Shown piece after piece: positions 51,779 to 61,303 of a stretch of 64,000 bases of DNA. The stretch's first letter is position 1, and every line of letters begins with the position of its first letter. Both the position numbers and the translations under genes were made by a program. The DNA comes from Dorea_A sp016295505 (GTDB taxonomy: Bacteria; Bacillota; Clostridia; Lachnospirales; Lachnospiraceae). Where the stretch lies: positions 87,447 through 151,446 of the forward strand of contig NZ_JBDOHS010000008.1 of NCBI RefSeq assembly GCF_039832105.1, read 5' to 3'. Below the pieces are notes generated by a model that worked only from the letters and a program-made list of their open reading frames with translations, was not told the DNA's origin and searched no databases.

Positions 51779-53893
51779 CTATCTGCGGAAGAATGTCTTC
51801 AGCCAGTCACCCATTTTCTTCTTCTGCTCTGGTTCCTCACGCTTTGCATGAATTGCTTCATCCATGAATACCGCCTGAGAATCGACCGGAGGCTGCGTAT
51901 TCTCCCTCTTTTTATATGTACCGTCACTTAGCATGACTCTTGCTTTTACATTATCACTCAGCATCACTTTCAGATAATGATTGATCTGCTTACGAATACT
52001 GTCATCCATGATCGGGCATGCAACTTCTACTCGTTTTTCCGTATTTCTCGTCATCATATCCGCAGAACCGATATAGATCTTCTGCTCTGCTCCGGTTCCA
52101 AAGCTGAAGATACGTGGATGCTCCAGATATCTTCCAACCACACTCATAATTCTGACATTTTCCGTATACCCCGGTACTCCCGGTAGTATACAGCAGATTC
52201 CTCTGACAATCAAGTCTACTTTTACACCTGCCTGAGATGCTTCTGATACTTTCCTGATAAAATCAACGTCTGTAAGCGAATTCATCTTCATGATGATTCT
52301 GCCTTCCCTGCCTTTTCTGATCTCTTCATCCATCAGATAAAGCACCTGCTTTTTCAGACTGGTCGGTGATACAATCAGATGATTGTATGTACCGTTCAGG
52401 TTGCCGATCGACATATTCTTAAAGAACTCTGCCGCATCCCGTCCGATCGCCTGATTGGCCGTCATCAGCGACAGATCTGTATACATCGCTGCTGTCTTCT
52501 CATTGTAATTACCTGTTCCGATCTGTGTAATATACTGAATATCATTGCGGTTGCGATACGTGATCAGACAGATCTTGGAATGTACTTTATAGCCCTCGAA
52601 TCCATAGATCACCCGGCATCCGGCGTCCTCCAGCCGTTCTGACCAGTCGATATTATTCTGTTCATCAAATCTGGCACGAAGCTCGATCAGCACCGTAACT
52701 TCCTTCCCGTTTTCTGCTGCAGCACAGAGATACTCTACAAGCCTTGCCTTCTTCGCCAGGCGGTAGATCGTGATCTTGATCGTCATGACATTCGGATCTG
52801 TAGATGCATCCTTGATCAGCTTCAGGAACGGATTCATACTTTCATACGGATAGAACAACAGGATGTCTTTTTTCTTCACCTGCTTCATCATATTCCCTTC
52901 CTGCACGTTTGCAGAATTCTGTGGCGAAAACGGCACATAGGTCAGAGAGCGCTTCATGGAATCCGGAAGATTGCCTGCAATGGAAAATATATAATCCAGC
53001 TTCATCGGCATCTTGGTCCGGAAGATCTGCGAAGGTATAATATTGAACTTCTCACAGAAATATTTTTCCATATCACTGTTCAGTTTCTCTGCGATTTCAA
53101 GACGCACTACCGCCATTTTACGACGCTTGTGAAGCGTTTCTTTCATCAGGTGACGAAAATCATCATTGATCTCAAGCGCTTCATCATCCGGCGCCACATC
53201 TGCATTTCTTGTTACACAGATGTAATTGGCATCCGATACTTCATATTGATCAAAAACTATATTCAGATGTTCCATGATGACCTTTTCCATACGAATATAG
53301 CGAATGTCATGTCCCGGAAGCATCAGGATATCCGACACAAACTGCGGAACCGGCACGATACCAAGTGTCGTCTTCCCCTTCTCGCTGTCCTTATGTTTCA
53401 GGTTCGCCGTAACATAGATTGCCTTATTCAGAAGATGTGGAAATGGGTGGTTGGCATCCACGATCTGCGGTGACAGAATCGGCAGCACCTGTTCTTTAAA
53501 ATATTTCTTTACATATTTTTTCTCTGACTGTTCCAGTTCTTTAAAATCAAGTCCGCAGATTCCGTATGGATGCAGCTGTTTCTTAATCTCTGCATAAGTC
53601 TTGTCACGCTCTTTGTATAATGGCGCCACTGCCTCATAGATCTTCTCCAGCTGCTCTTTCGGCGTCATGCCGGAACGGCTGTCAATACTGGTCGCATCCA
53701 TCTGTACCATATCGAACAGACTTCCGACACGAATCATAAAGAATTCATCCAGATTACTGGTAAATATTGCGACAAACTTCATTCTCTCAAGAAGAGGGAC
53801 TTCCGGATCCTGCGCTTCCTCAAGAACTCTGTGATCGAACCTGAGCCAGGATAATTCGCGGTTTTGCGTATAGTTTAATATCTCTTTATTCAT
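51779..53893 (-). CDS. ppk1: Polyphosphate kinase 1
   Basis: This 704-residue enzyme makes polyphosphate from ATP. Four domains are recognisable, starting with NRELSWLRFDHRVLEEA. The phosphorylated histidine lies in GYKVHSKICLI, and the Arg/Lys-rich catalytic segments include FPYESMNPFLKL-like FYPYESMNPFLKLI and YIGSADMMTRNTEKRVEV. Length fits the family (about 690-710). It lies upstream of topB. Confidence 0.96.
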   Translation of the reverse strand: MNKEILNYTQNRELSWLRFDHRVLEEAQDPEVPLLERMKFVAIFTSNLDEFFMIRVGSLFDMVQMDATSIDSRSGMTPKEQLEKIYEAVAPLYKERDKTYAEIKKQLHPYGICGLDFKELEQSEKKYVKKYFKEQVLPILSPQIVDANHPFPHLLNKAIYVTANLKHKDSEKGKTTLGIVPVPQFVSDILMLPGHDIRYIRMEKVIMEHLNIVFDQYEVSDANYICVTRNADVAPDDEALEINDDFRHLMKETLHKRRKMAVVRLEIAEKLNSDMEKYFCEKFNIIPSQIFRTKMPMKLDYIFSIAGNLPDSMKRSLTYVPFSPQNSANVQEGNMMKQVKKKDILLFYPYESMNPFLKLIKDASTDPNVMTIKITIYRLAKKARLVEYLCAAAENGKEVTVLIELRARFDEQNNIDWSERLEDAGCRVIYGFEGYKVHSKICLITYRNRNDIQYITQIGTGNYNEKTAAMYTDLSLMTANQAIGRDAAEFFKNMSIGNLNGTYNHLIVSPTSLKKQVLYLMDEEIRKGREGRIIMKMNSLTDVDFIRKVSEASQAGVKVDLIVRGICCILPGVPGYTENVRIMSVVGRYLEHPRIFSFGTGAEQKIYIGSADMMTRNTEKRVEVACPIMDDSIRKQINHYLKVMLSDNVKARVMLSDGTYKKRENTQPPVDSQAVFMDEAIHAKREEPEQKKKMGDWLKTFFRR

Positions 53894-53995
53894 ATCCCTG
53901 CACCTCGCCTTATTGCTATTACACTTTCTTTTATTCTACCACCTGAAGATAGGAAATAAAAGAAAGAATATGAGGAATCTGTACACAATAAATAA

Positions 53996-54018
53996 GGATT
54001 GTTGCAGAACAACAATCC
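53996..54018 (-). terminator. Terminator after asd
   Basis: GGATTGTTG and CAACAATCC form a perfect 9-bp stem around a 5-nt loop, followed on the minus strand by TTATTTATTG. It resembles other GTTGCAG hairpins in the window. Confidence 0.75.
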
Positions 54019-54030
54019 CCTTTTATAATA

Positions 54031-55116
54031 TTATTTTGCCTGAATATATCCCTTGGCAGTCAGAGACTCTGCACACAGCACTGCTCCGCCTGCTGCTCCA
54101 CGAACGGTATTGTGAGACAGTCCGATGAATTTGTAATCATAGATGCTGTCTTCTCTCAGACGTCCGATTGATACACCCATTCCTCTTTCATAATCTACGT
54201 CCGCTTTTACCTGTGGACGGTTGTCTTCTTCCAGATACTGAATGAACTGTTTTGGAGCACTTGGAAGTTCTGCCTCCTGTGGGAAGCCCTTGAAATTCAC
54301 TAATTTTTCGATCAGCTGTTCTTTTGTCGGCTTTTTCTCAAAGTTAATGAAAACAGCCGCTGTATGTCCGTTTAATACCGGTACACGCAGACACTGGCAT
54401 GTAATCTTAGGCTCTTTTGCAAGTGTGATCTGACCATCCTCTAATGTTCCAAGAACACGAAGCGGCTCCTGCTCACTCTTTTCTTCCTCGCCACCGATAT
54501 ATGGGATGATATTTTCCACCATCTCCGGCCAGTCTTTGAAAGTCTTTCCGGCACCGGAGATTGCCTGATAAGTCGTTGCAACCACTTCTTTTGGTCCAAA
54601 TTCTCTCCATGCTGCAAGGCAAGGCGTATAGCTCTGAATTGAGCAGTTCGGTTTAACTGCGATAAATCCACGGGTCGTTCCCAGACGTTTTTTCTGTGTC
54701 TCGATCAGACCAAAATGTTCAATATTGATTTCAGGAATTACCATCGGAACATCCGGTGTCCAGCGGTGTGCACTGTTATTGGATACGACCGGTGTTTCTG
54801 TCTTCGCATATGCTTCCTCAATTGCTCTGATCTCATCTTTTGTCATATCAACAGCACTGAATACAAAGTCAACCGTCTCAGCAACCTTCTCTACTTCATT
54901 TACATTTAAAACAACCAGATTCTTTACACCTTCCGGCATCGGTGTAGTCATCTTCCAGCGTCCGCCGACTGCCTCTTCATATGTCTTTCCGGCAGAACGC
55001 GGACTTGCAGCTACCGTCACCACCTCAAACCATGGATGGTTCTCAAGCAGCGCGATAAACCTCTGTCCTACCATACCTGTTGCTCCTAAAATACCTACTC
55101 TCAGTTTCTTTTCCAT
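54031..55116 (-). CDS. asd: Aspartate-semialdehyde dehydrogenase
   Basis: This enzyme of about 361 residues reduces aspartyl phosphate on the way to lysine, threonine and methionine. It is the archaeal/fungal-like form, with LRVGILGATGMVGQRFIALL at the start, the active-site cysteine in AVKPNCSIQ, and the CQCLRVPVLNGHTAAV and GAAGGAVLCAE blocks. I take ATG at 55116, since AAGGAA and GAGGG precede it well; an ATG three codons earlier is too close to its ribosome site. It lies 73 bp downstream of argH. Confidence 0.95.
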   Translation of the reverse strand: MEKKLRVGILGATGMVGQRFIALLENHPWFEVVTVAASPRSAGKTYEEAVGGRWKMTTPMPEGVKNLVVLNVNEVEKVAETVDFVFSAVDMTKDEIRAIEEAYAKTETPVVSNNSAHRWTPDVPMVIPEINIEHFGLIETQKKRLGTTRGFIAVKPNCSIQSYTPCLAAWREFGPKEVVATTYQAISGAGKTFKDWPEMVENIIPYIGGEEEKSEQEPLRVLGTLEDGQITLAKEPKITCQCLRVPVLNGHTAAVFINFEKKPTKEQLIEKLVNFKGFPQEAELPSAPKQFIQYLEEDNRPQVKADVDYERGMGVSIGRLREDSIYDYKFIGLSHNTVRGAAGGAVLCAESLTAKGYIQAK

Positions 55117-55189
55117 TTCCTTCATCCCTCTTCTTTCTCTTGTATTCTTCTGCTCCCGTCTGCGTGACGGAAACGGGTGTATTCCCCGC

Positions 55190-56569
55190 TTAGTATGTTT
55201 TCATGTACTCCTGGTACATTGTAATTACCCGATTCATGGACTCCATTCCCGGCGCTCCTGTAGTCACACGTTTATTCACACATGTCTCCAGGCTGATCGC
55301 CTCATAGATATCTTCTTCAAATGCCGGAGATATTTTTTTGTATTCCTCAAGAGGGAGTTCATCCAGCGCGATCTTTTTCTCGATACAAGTCAGCACCAGC
55401 TGTCCTACGATTCCATGAGCATCGCGGAATGCCACTCCGTGATTCACCAGATAGTCTGCCGCATCCGTCGCATTGGTAAACCCATGTCTTGCACTGTCTT
55501 TCATGCGATCCTTATTGAACTGCATGGTTCTGAGCATTCCTGTAAACAGCATAATACATCCCTTGGCTGTATCAATTGCATCGAATGCCCACTCCTTGTC
55601 TTCCTGCATATCCTTGTTGTATGCAAGCGGAATTCCCTTCATCGTAGTAAGAAGCGCATTCAGTGCTCCATAAACACGTCCTGTCTTCCCTCGAACCAGT
55701 TCTGCAATATCCGGATTCTTCTTCTGCGGCATGATGCTGCTTCCGGTACTGTAAGCATCATCGATCTCTACGAACTGATACTCATTCGAATTCCAGATGA
55801 TCACTTCCTCGGAAAATCTGCTCAAATGCATCATGATCATAGAAAGTGCTGACAATAATTCAATCAGATAATCCCTGTCCGATACACCATCCATACTGTT
55901 CAGTGTAGGGCCTTCAAATCCAAGCAGCTCCGCAGTATACTGCCGGTCCAGCGGATAGGTTGTTCCGGCCAGAGCGCCTGATCCGAGCGGACATGTATTC
56001 ATACGTTTTGAAAGATCGAGAAGTCTCTCATGATCTCTCTTAAACATCTCAAAATACGCACCCATATGATGTGCCAGCGTGATTGGCTGTGCTTTCTGGA
56101 GATGTGTAAATCCAGGCATGATTGTCTCTGTATTTTCTTCCATTACATGAAGAATAGCCTGCAAAAGCCCCTTCACCAATTCGTTGATCTCTCCGATCTC
56201 ATCTCTGGTATACAGCTTCATATCCAGTGCCACCTGGTCATTACGACTTCTTCCGGTATGCAGCTTCTTTCCCGGTTCTCCGATTCTGTCAATCAGTGTT
56301 GCTTCTACAAAACTGTGGATATCTTCATATTTATCAGAAATCTCCAATTTTCCTTCCTCAACATCATTTAAAATTCCATTCAGTCCGGCAATGATCTGAT
56401 TCTTTTCTTCCTCTGTCAGAATATTCTGCTTCGCAAGCATCGTTACATGCGCGATACTTCCCTTAATATCCTGTGCATAGAATCGCTTGTCAAACATAAT
56501 GGATGCATTAAAATTATATACTAACTGGTCTGTTTCCTTTGTAAAACGACCGCCCCATAACTGTGCCAT
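55190..56569 (-). CDS. argH: Argininosuccinate lyase
   Basis: This 459-residue enzyme makes arginine and fumarate. It begins MAQLWGGRFTKETDQLVYNF and has HTGRSRNDQVALDMKL and the fumarase-family signature GSSIMPQKKNPDIAE. Length fits the family. No argG lies in the window. A ribosome site (GAAAGGAAG) precedes the ATG. Confidence 0.97.
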   Translation of the reverse strand: MAQLWGGRFTKETDQLVYNFNASIMFDKRFYAQDIKGSIAHVTMLAKQNILTEEEKNQIIAGLNGILNDVEEGKLEISDKYEDIHSFVEATLIDRIGEPGKKLHTGRSRNDQVALDMKLYTRDEIGEINELVKGLLQAILHVMEENTETIMPGFTHLQKAQPITLAHHMGAYFEMFKRDHERLLDLSKRMNTCPLGSGALAGTTYPLDRQYTAELLGFEGPTLNSMDGVSDRDYLIELLSALSMIMMHLSRFSEEVIIWNSNEYQFVEIDDAYSTGSSIMPQKKNPDIAELVRGKTGRVYGALNALLTTMKGIPLAYNKDMQEDKEWAFDAIDTAKGCIMLFTGMLRTMQFNKDRMKDSARHGFTNATDAADYLVNHGVAFRDAHGIVGQLVLTCIEKKIALDELPLEEYKKISPAFEEDIYEAISLETCVNKRVTTGAPGMESMNRVITMYQEYMKTY

Positions 56570-56652
56570 ATGGATATTCTTCCTTTCGTATGAAATTGCT
56601 GTTTACGATTTTATCATATTTCCAGGCAAAAGCAAATATAAATATGGGATTT

Positions 56653-57303
56653 TTACGATTTACCAGACAAAAGTGCTTTCTGTTTTCTTCGTTCTTCCAG
56701 AGAAAACTCACATCCACAGTAATCCTGACGGTATAAACCATACTTTTCGGACAATTCAATAGAACGCTTATATCCATTCCTTTTTTTAAAGTCTGAAAAC
56801 AGATATTCCACTCCATATTCCTCTGCCAGATTTTTGCCTATCTCATTCAACTTTGCAGCATTCTTAAGCGGACTGATACTGAGTGTCGTCGTAAAGTAAT
56901 CAAATTCACCTTCTCTGGCAATCCGTGCAGTTTCCCGAAGCCGGAGCTCATAACAGCGAAAGCATCTCGCGCCGCCTTCTTTCACTTCTTCCATGCCTTT
57001 CGCCATCTCGTAAAATCGTTCCTTTTCATACCTTCCCGCCAGAAAAGATACCGGATGCTTCCATGGCATCTCCTCAATCAAAGTCTGCTGTTCCTGGATC
57101 CTTTTTGTATATTCACTTTCCGGGTAGATGTTGGGATTGTAATAAAACACAGTGATCCGAAAATACTGACTTAAGTATTCCAGCACATAACTGCTGCATG
57201 GTGCACAGCAGCTGTGCAGCAAAAGAGTCGGCACCCGTCCTTCCTTTTGCAGATACTCGATCTGCTGATCCAGTTCTCTCTGGTAATTGATCTTTCCCGT
57301 CAT
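56653..57303 (-). CDS. queH: Epoxyqueuosine reductase QueH
   Basis: This 216-residue enzyme (formerly DUF208) performs the last step of queuosine tRNA modification. Cysteine motifs expected for its Fe-S cluster are present: LLHSCCAPCSSYV, RCFRCYELRL and DYCGCEFSLEER, along with FDYFTTTLSISPLKN. I use the ATG at 57303 behind AAGGAG; an upstream in-frame ATG at 57336 has no ribosome site. Confidence 0.94.
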   Translation of the reverse strand: MTGKINYQRELDQQIEYLQKEGRVPTLLLHSCCAPCSSYVLEYLSQYFRITVFYYNPNIYPESEYTKRIQEQQTLIEEMPWKHPVSFLAGRYEKERFYEMAKGMEEVKEGGARCFRCYELRLRETARIAREGEFDYFTTTLSISPLKNAAKLNEIGKNLAEEYGVEYLFSDFKKRNGYKRSIELSEKYGLYRQDYCGCEFSLEERRKQKALLSGKS

Positions 57304-57455
57304 CTCCGCTTTCTCCTTACCTTTCTCATATACCATCTATTTCTGATATTTTTACTTATGAATTATAGTCTCTTCTTTCTTTTCTGGCAAGCATAATCCG
57401 CACTTATCCCGTTTTTTTGCATATGATAGTATATCAGACGGGGCAGGAGGTTCCT

Positions 57456-58223
57456 ATGGAACAGATATTAGAATTAAAACATATCCATTACGCATATCAC
57501 AACCTGGAAGGCGAGACACCGGCACTTATCGACATTTCATTTGCATTGAACAAGGGAGAATTCGTTGCGATCGTAGGACCTTCCGGGTGCGGAAAATCTA
57601 CACTCCTCTCGCTGATTGCCGGACTTCTCGAACCGGAAAAGGGACTGATCAAAGTGAACGGCAGATATCTGCGCGAAAGTACTACGAATATCGGCTATAT
57701 GCTGCAGCATGATGAGCTTTTTGAATGGAGAACCATCTACAACAATGTTCTTCTGGGGCTGGAAGTACAGCATATGCTGACTGCAAGGACCCGTGAACGG
57801 GCGCAGGAACTTCTGGACATCTATGGTCTTGGCCAGTTTCGCAATTCCAGGCCTTCTGAACTATCCGGCGGCATGCGGCAAAGAGCTGCACTGATCCGTA
57901 CTCTGGTTCTGGAACCCGATCTTCTTCTTCTTGACGAACCATTTTCTGCACTGGACTATCAGACCCGCCTGAATGTCGGAGATGATATCGGTCAGATTAT
58001 CCGTCACGAACAGAAATCCGCACTCCTTGTGACGCATGATCTGTCCGAAGCTATCTCTCTGGCTGACCGGGTCATCGTATTATCCGGTCGTCCTGCAACC
58101 ATCAGACAGACAATTCCATTAATCTTTCAGCTGGAAGAAGATACACCGCTGAACCGACGAAATGCACCAGAATTTAAGACGTATTTTAACCTCATATGGA
58201 AGGAGCTGAACACGCATGAATGA
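57456..58223 (+). CDS. ABC transporter ATP-binding protein (SsuB/TauB-like)
   Basis: This 255-residue ATPase has Walker A GPSGCGKSTLLSLIAG, signature SELSGGMRQRAALIRTL, Walker B LLLLDEPFSALDYQTR and the switch His in LVTHDLSEAIS. This pattern is typical of nitrate, sulfonate, taurine and thiamin-precursor importers. The start is ATG 57456 behind CAGGAGG; a longer frame from 57417 is unlikely. It overlaps the permease gene by 8 bp. No substrate-binding protein gene is adjacent. Confidence 0.92.
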   Translation: MEQILELKHIHYAYHNLEGETPALIDISFALNKGEFVAIVGPSGCGKSTLLSLIAGLLEPEKGLIKVNGRYLRESTTNIGYMLQHDELFEWRTIYNNVLLGLEVQHMLTARTRERAQELLDIYGLGQFRNSRPSELSGGMRQRAALIRTLVLEPDLLLLDEPFSALDYQTRLNVGDDIGQIIRHEQKSALLVTHDLSEAISLADRVIVLSGRPATIRQTIPLIFQLEEDTPLNRRNAPEFKTYFNLIWKELNTHE

Positions 58224-59013
58224 GTTATCACAGGGACAACAGGCCTATCTGCAGCAGCATCGCAAACACTTGCGAATCGTCCGGATCTCACGCATACTGA
58301 TCCTCCTGAGTTTCCTTTTCGTCTGGGAATTTACAGCCAATGTCGGAATCATTGATTCCTTCATCTTCAGCAGTCCCTCCAAGATCGCCTTATGCTTCTG
58401 GGGAATGGTTCTGAATCACAGCATCTTCCTCCATACCGGAATTACACTGTATGAGACAATCTTAAGCTTCCTGCTCGTGACTGCCATCGGAATCCTGGTG
58501 GCAGTTGCCCTGTGGTTCAGTCCGAAGCTTTCCGAGATCCTGGATCCATATCTGGTGGTTCTGAACAGCCTCCCGAAATCAGCCCTGGCGCCGCTTCTGA
58601 TCGTATGGCTGGGTGCCACAAAGACGACCATCATCGTAGCCGGAATGTCTGTCGCGATCTTCGGAAGCATCCTGAGCCTGTACACCAGCTTCACCACCGT
58701 AGATCCAGGCAAGATCAAGCTGATCTATACGCTACAGGGAACACGCATGCAGGCCCTTCTAAAGGTAGTCATTCCCAGTTCGATTCCCGCGATCATAAGC
58801 AACATGAAAGTCAATATCGGTCTGTGCCTGGTAGGCGTCATCATCGGAGAATTCCTGGCCGCAAGAAACGGACTTGGGTATCTGATCATCTATTCCAGTC
58901 AGGTATTTAAAATGGATTGGCTTCTGATGAGCATCGTCCTTCTCTGTATTATGGCGATGTTTCTTTATACACTGATCAGCTTATTAGGGAAATGGTGTGA
59001 CAAACACTTTTAA
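58216..59013 (+). CDS. ABC transporter permease (SsuC/TauC-like)
   Basis: This 265-residue permease has about six membrane helices and the EAA-type loop GTRMQALLKVVIPSSIPAI, with NSLPKSALAPLLIVWLG upstream. It pairs with the preceding ATPase. A binding lipoprotein (NMT1/SsuA type) normally completes the set, but the next gene is a convergent Rpn-family gene. The importer may use a protein encoded elsewhere or be incomplete. Confidence 0.92.
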   Translation: MNELSQGQQAYLQQHRKHLRIVRISRILILLSFLFVWEFTANVGIIDSFIFSSPSKIALCFWGMVLNHSIFLHTGITLYETILSFLLVTAIGILVAVALWFSPKLSEILDPYLVVLNSLPKSALAPLLIVWLGATKTTIIVAGMSVAIFGSILSLYTSFTTVDPGKIKLIYTLQGTRMQALLKVVIPSSIPAIISNMKVNIGLCLVGVIIGEFLAARNGLGYLIIYSSQVFKMDWLLMSIVLLCIMAMFLYTLISLLGKWCDKHF

Positions 59014-59072
59014 CCCAATCCAACACAGGAGATGCCCCGCACCTCCTGGCTACATATTACAACCTGCGAACC

Positions 59073-59945
59073 TCAAAAAGACTGTTTCAACCTTTCATAT
59101 ATCCGTTCCACATCATATTCCGGTGCAAACTCACCAGCCATGTCATAGATTCTATGAATCGTATCAAACGCTTCCTCCAGCATCTCTGCTGTCTGTTCTT
59201 CCGAGATTCCTTTTTGAATCTTTTTTACAACTTGATGAACAAGTTTCATCATTTTTCCATCATCCTGACCTTCCAGTCGACCCAGTTTTTCCCCTTCCTC
59301 AAATGCCTCTTCCCTTTGCACTTCCATATCCATTTTATAATCGTACTCCGCCACCAGCATATTCACTACCTCACTTCCACGTTTTGTCAGATAGTCCGCA
59401 AGTATTCCTTTCTGGATACATTCTTTGATTGCATGTTCGTATGCATCTTCGTCACCTGTTTCTTGATATTTGCGTATCATATCTATAAATTGTCCATACT
59501 CTTTTAATACCGGACACTTTTCCAGTATTTCATGACCCGCATCAGGATTAATATTAATGACTTTAGTTTCCTTTCCATTATAAAAAGTATAAAACTCCGG
59601 TTTTGGCAGTCTTATGATTTCCTTTTTATATCGCTTTCTAACAGGAACCATCTGCTCATAAGCTCTTCCGGTATACATCAGATTTCGAAGGGGCATATTT
59701 TTATTAATGGTTGACTGATGCTCTCCCAATATCAGCACTTTCCCTCCGACTCCAAAAGAAAAGTCATTCTGAAAATTCATATACAATACATTATCTACAC
59801 GAATCTTTCGAATCTCTGTGCCTTCCGGCAATGGTTCTTTGTGTAGTGCATTGTACAACATGCGATCGTTTTCTTCTGCGAACTCATCTTCGTAAAATAA
59901 ATCCACTAATACACTGTTTTTCACTTTTCGGTTTTCTTTCGCCAT
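59073..59945 (-). CDS. Rpn family recombination-promoting nuclease / putative transposase
   Basis: This 290-residue protein has a PD-(D/E)XK-like N-terminal half with the family motif GEHQSTINKNMPLRNLMYTG, and a C-terminal part rich in charged helices (MEVQREEAFEEGEKLGRLEG). Rpn proteins are DNA endonucleases that raise recombination in E. coli; despite the transposase label, no transposition has been shown for this kind. It has a promoter with TTGAAG-17-TAAAAT (60045-60017, minus strand) and a perfect inverted repeat around it. It may be a recent insertion next to the ABC importer. Confidence 0.85.
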   Translation of the reverse strand: MAKENRKVKNSVLVDLFYEDEFAEENDRMLYNALHKEPLPEGTEIRKIRVDNVLYMNFQNDFSFGVGGKVLILGEHQSTINKNMPLRNLMYTGRAYEQMVPVRKRYKKEIIRLPKPEFYTFYNGKETKVININPDAGHEILEKCPVLKEYGQFIDMIRKYQETGDEDAYEHAIKECIQKGILADYLTKRGSEVVNMLVAEYDYKMDMEVQREEAFEEGEKLGRLEGQDDGKMMKLVHQVVKKIQKGISEEQTAEMLEEAFDTIHRIYDMAGEFAPEYDVERIYERLKQSF

Positions 59946-59961
59946 TCAATCTCCTTCCCGT

Positions 59962-60060
59962 TTTTGAGAAACAGATGAAATGATCTGATTTTTACCAAAT
60001 AAGTATATCTATCTTTATTTTATACAAAACTTTTTATTACTTCAAGTCTGTTTCTCAAAA
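59962..60060. repeat. 14-bp perfect inverted repeat around the Rpn promoter
   Basis: TTTTGAGAAACAGA (59962-59975) and TCTGTTTCTCAAAA (60047-60060) are exact inverted copies 71 bp apart. They enclose the -35 and -10 of the Rpn gene and end 16 bp before its ATG. It could be an operator pair, a hairpin in the leader, or an element boundary. Confidence 0.7.
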
Positions 60061-60247
60061 CTTATTCTATTGTATTACTCTGTGATTGTTTGAGGGATTT
60101 TCCTCGTTGACAGTCCTATGGACTGTTTGATTTTTTGAATTGTAATCAGAATAAACCTTCAGATACCATTATCTGTAAGTGAACTTATCTTAACACGAAA
60201 GTATATTTTATGCAATCATTTTTTACCTAATAAAATAATATGGGAAT
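60061..60247. other. AT-rich gap between the pilus operon and the Rpn gene
   Basis: I find no gene here. It contains one small hairpin, ACAGTCC-TAT-GGACTGT (60110-60126), followed on the plus strand by TTGATTTTTTG, so it could stop plus-strand transcription. Its arms again use the GGACTGT word found in other hairpins of the window. Confidence 0.5.
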
Positions 60248-60301
60248 AAAGATAGGACTGTTGCAGAATATAGTTTCATGCTACAGTCCCATGTTATCTT
60301 T
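60248..60301 (-). terminator. Terminator after the pilus operon
   Basis: GGACTGT/ACAGTCC (60255-60261 / 60283-60289) is enclosed by AAAGATA/TATCTTT and lies 4 bp after the last pilus gene. On the minus strand the stem ends in TATCTTTATTCCC. Confidence 0.75.
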
Positions 60302-60304
60302 CTT

Positions 60305-61270
60305 TTATAATTGTTGATTCGGATTTCTGCGCCATACATAGCCAACCAAGATCGCCAGGATGCCCAGGATTACCAGAATCGGCACCGGCCACCACAACTG
60401 TCCGGTCTGCGGAAGCTTAGAACCTCCACCTGTCGGAACCGTTGTGCCCGGCTTCTTATAGGTATTGGTTATGATAAATGTCTTTCCTTCCTGTGTGCTG
60501 GTCATGGTATATCCGGACGGCACCGTCTGTTCTACTGCTTTCCACTCATGACCTGCCTCCAGATCTTCCCAGGTGTATTTCCAGTTATTTTCCTGATTCA
60601 AAGTTACGGTTTCATATGATTTTCCATCCTGCAAAAGCTCTACCTTAATGCTTTCCGGTCGCTTCTTCTCATATCCTGTATCTTTCCAGATCTTTACTAC
60701 AGAATAATCAGACAGATCCCCGTGAAGATCTTCTTTTCCGATCTTTGTATGCTCAATTACCGGATGGCAGACCCAGTTCCCTGCTTCATCTCGATTCGGC
60801 ACTGTCACAAGAATCGGAGACGGTGTATAGAGATACTGATCATCCTGTGTAGTCTCACCAATGATCAGGTACAATCCTTTCGGGATTCCACTCATCACAA
60901 GTGTTCCGTTCTCATCGGTCTCTTCCTGATATACAGGTTGTAAATCCTGTACCATTCCATCCAGCGTTGTCGCCAATGCATTCCATCCTTCTGCATTCAG
61001 ATTGTCCAGATGATTCAACTCTTCTATTTCATCCGTATATCCGTCAAATGGCGCTTCCAGCGAAAAAACTCCTGTCTCGGAAAAGGCTGCCACTTTATAG
61101 AACAAAAACTGATTCTTTCCAGCAGCATAATGTATCGTCAGACTCGTCTCTTTTGCTACATCGCCATTCTGACCGGCTGCATATACCGTTGCCGGCAAAA
61201 GCAACACTGCAGCCAGAGCACAACAGAACCGCAAAATCTTTTTCTGTAGTTTTCTGCTCCATCTATCCAC
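60305..61270 (-). CDS. Second pilin, Cna B-type domain protein with LPQTG anchor
   Basis: This 321-residue surface protein has a signal peptide (about residues 1-32, ending VYAAG), an N-terminal domain with LTIHYAAGKNQFLFYKVAAF typical of pilin N-domains, a Cna B domain (about 185-272, with VVKIWKDTGYEKKRPESIKV and TVPSGYTMT), and a sorting signal LPQTG followed by a membrane helix and RRNPNQQL. It probably is a minor (basal) pilin crosslinked by the sortase encoded just upstream. The start is GTG behind AGGAGGAG. Confidence 0.88.
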   Translation of the reverse strand: MDRWSRKLQKKILRFCCALAAVLLLPATVYAAGQNGDVAKETSLTIHYAAGKNQFLFYKVAAFSETGVFSLEAPFDGYTDEIEELNHLDNLNAEGWNALATTLDGMVQDLQPVYQEETDENGTLVMSGIPKGLYLIIGETTQDDQYLYTPSPILVTVPNRDEAGNWVCHPVIEHTKIGKEDLHGDLSDYSVVKIWKDTGYEKKRPESIKVELLQDGKSYETVTLNQENNWKYTWEDLEAGHEWKAVEQTVPSGYTMTSTQEGKTFIITNTYKKPGTTVPTGGGSKLPQTGQLWWPVPILVILGILAILVGYVWRRNPNQQL

Positions 61271-61303
61271 GTTATCTCCTCCTTTTCCTCCTCTTATCTA
61301 TGC

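Noticed and set aside
59073..59945. Rpn gene as part of a complete transposon
   Set aside because: There are no paired terminal repeats or target-site duplication enclosing the whole gene; the 14-bp inverted repeat surrounds only the promoter.
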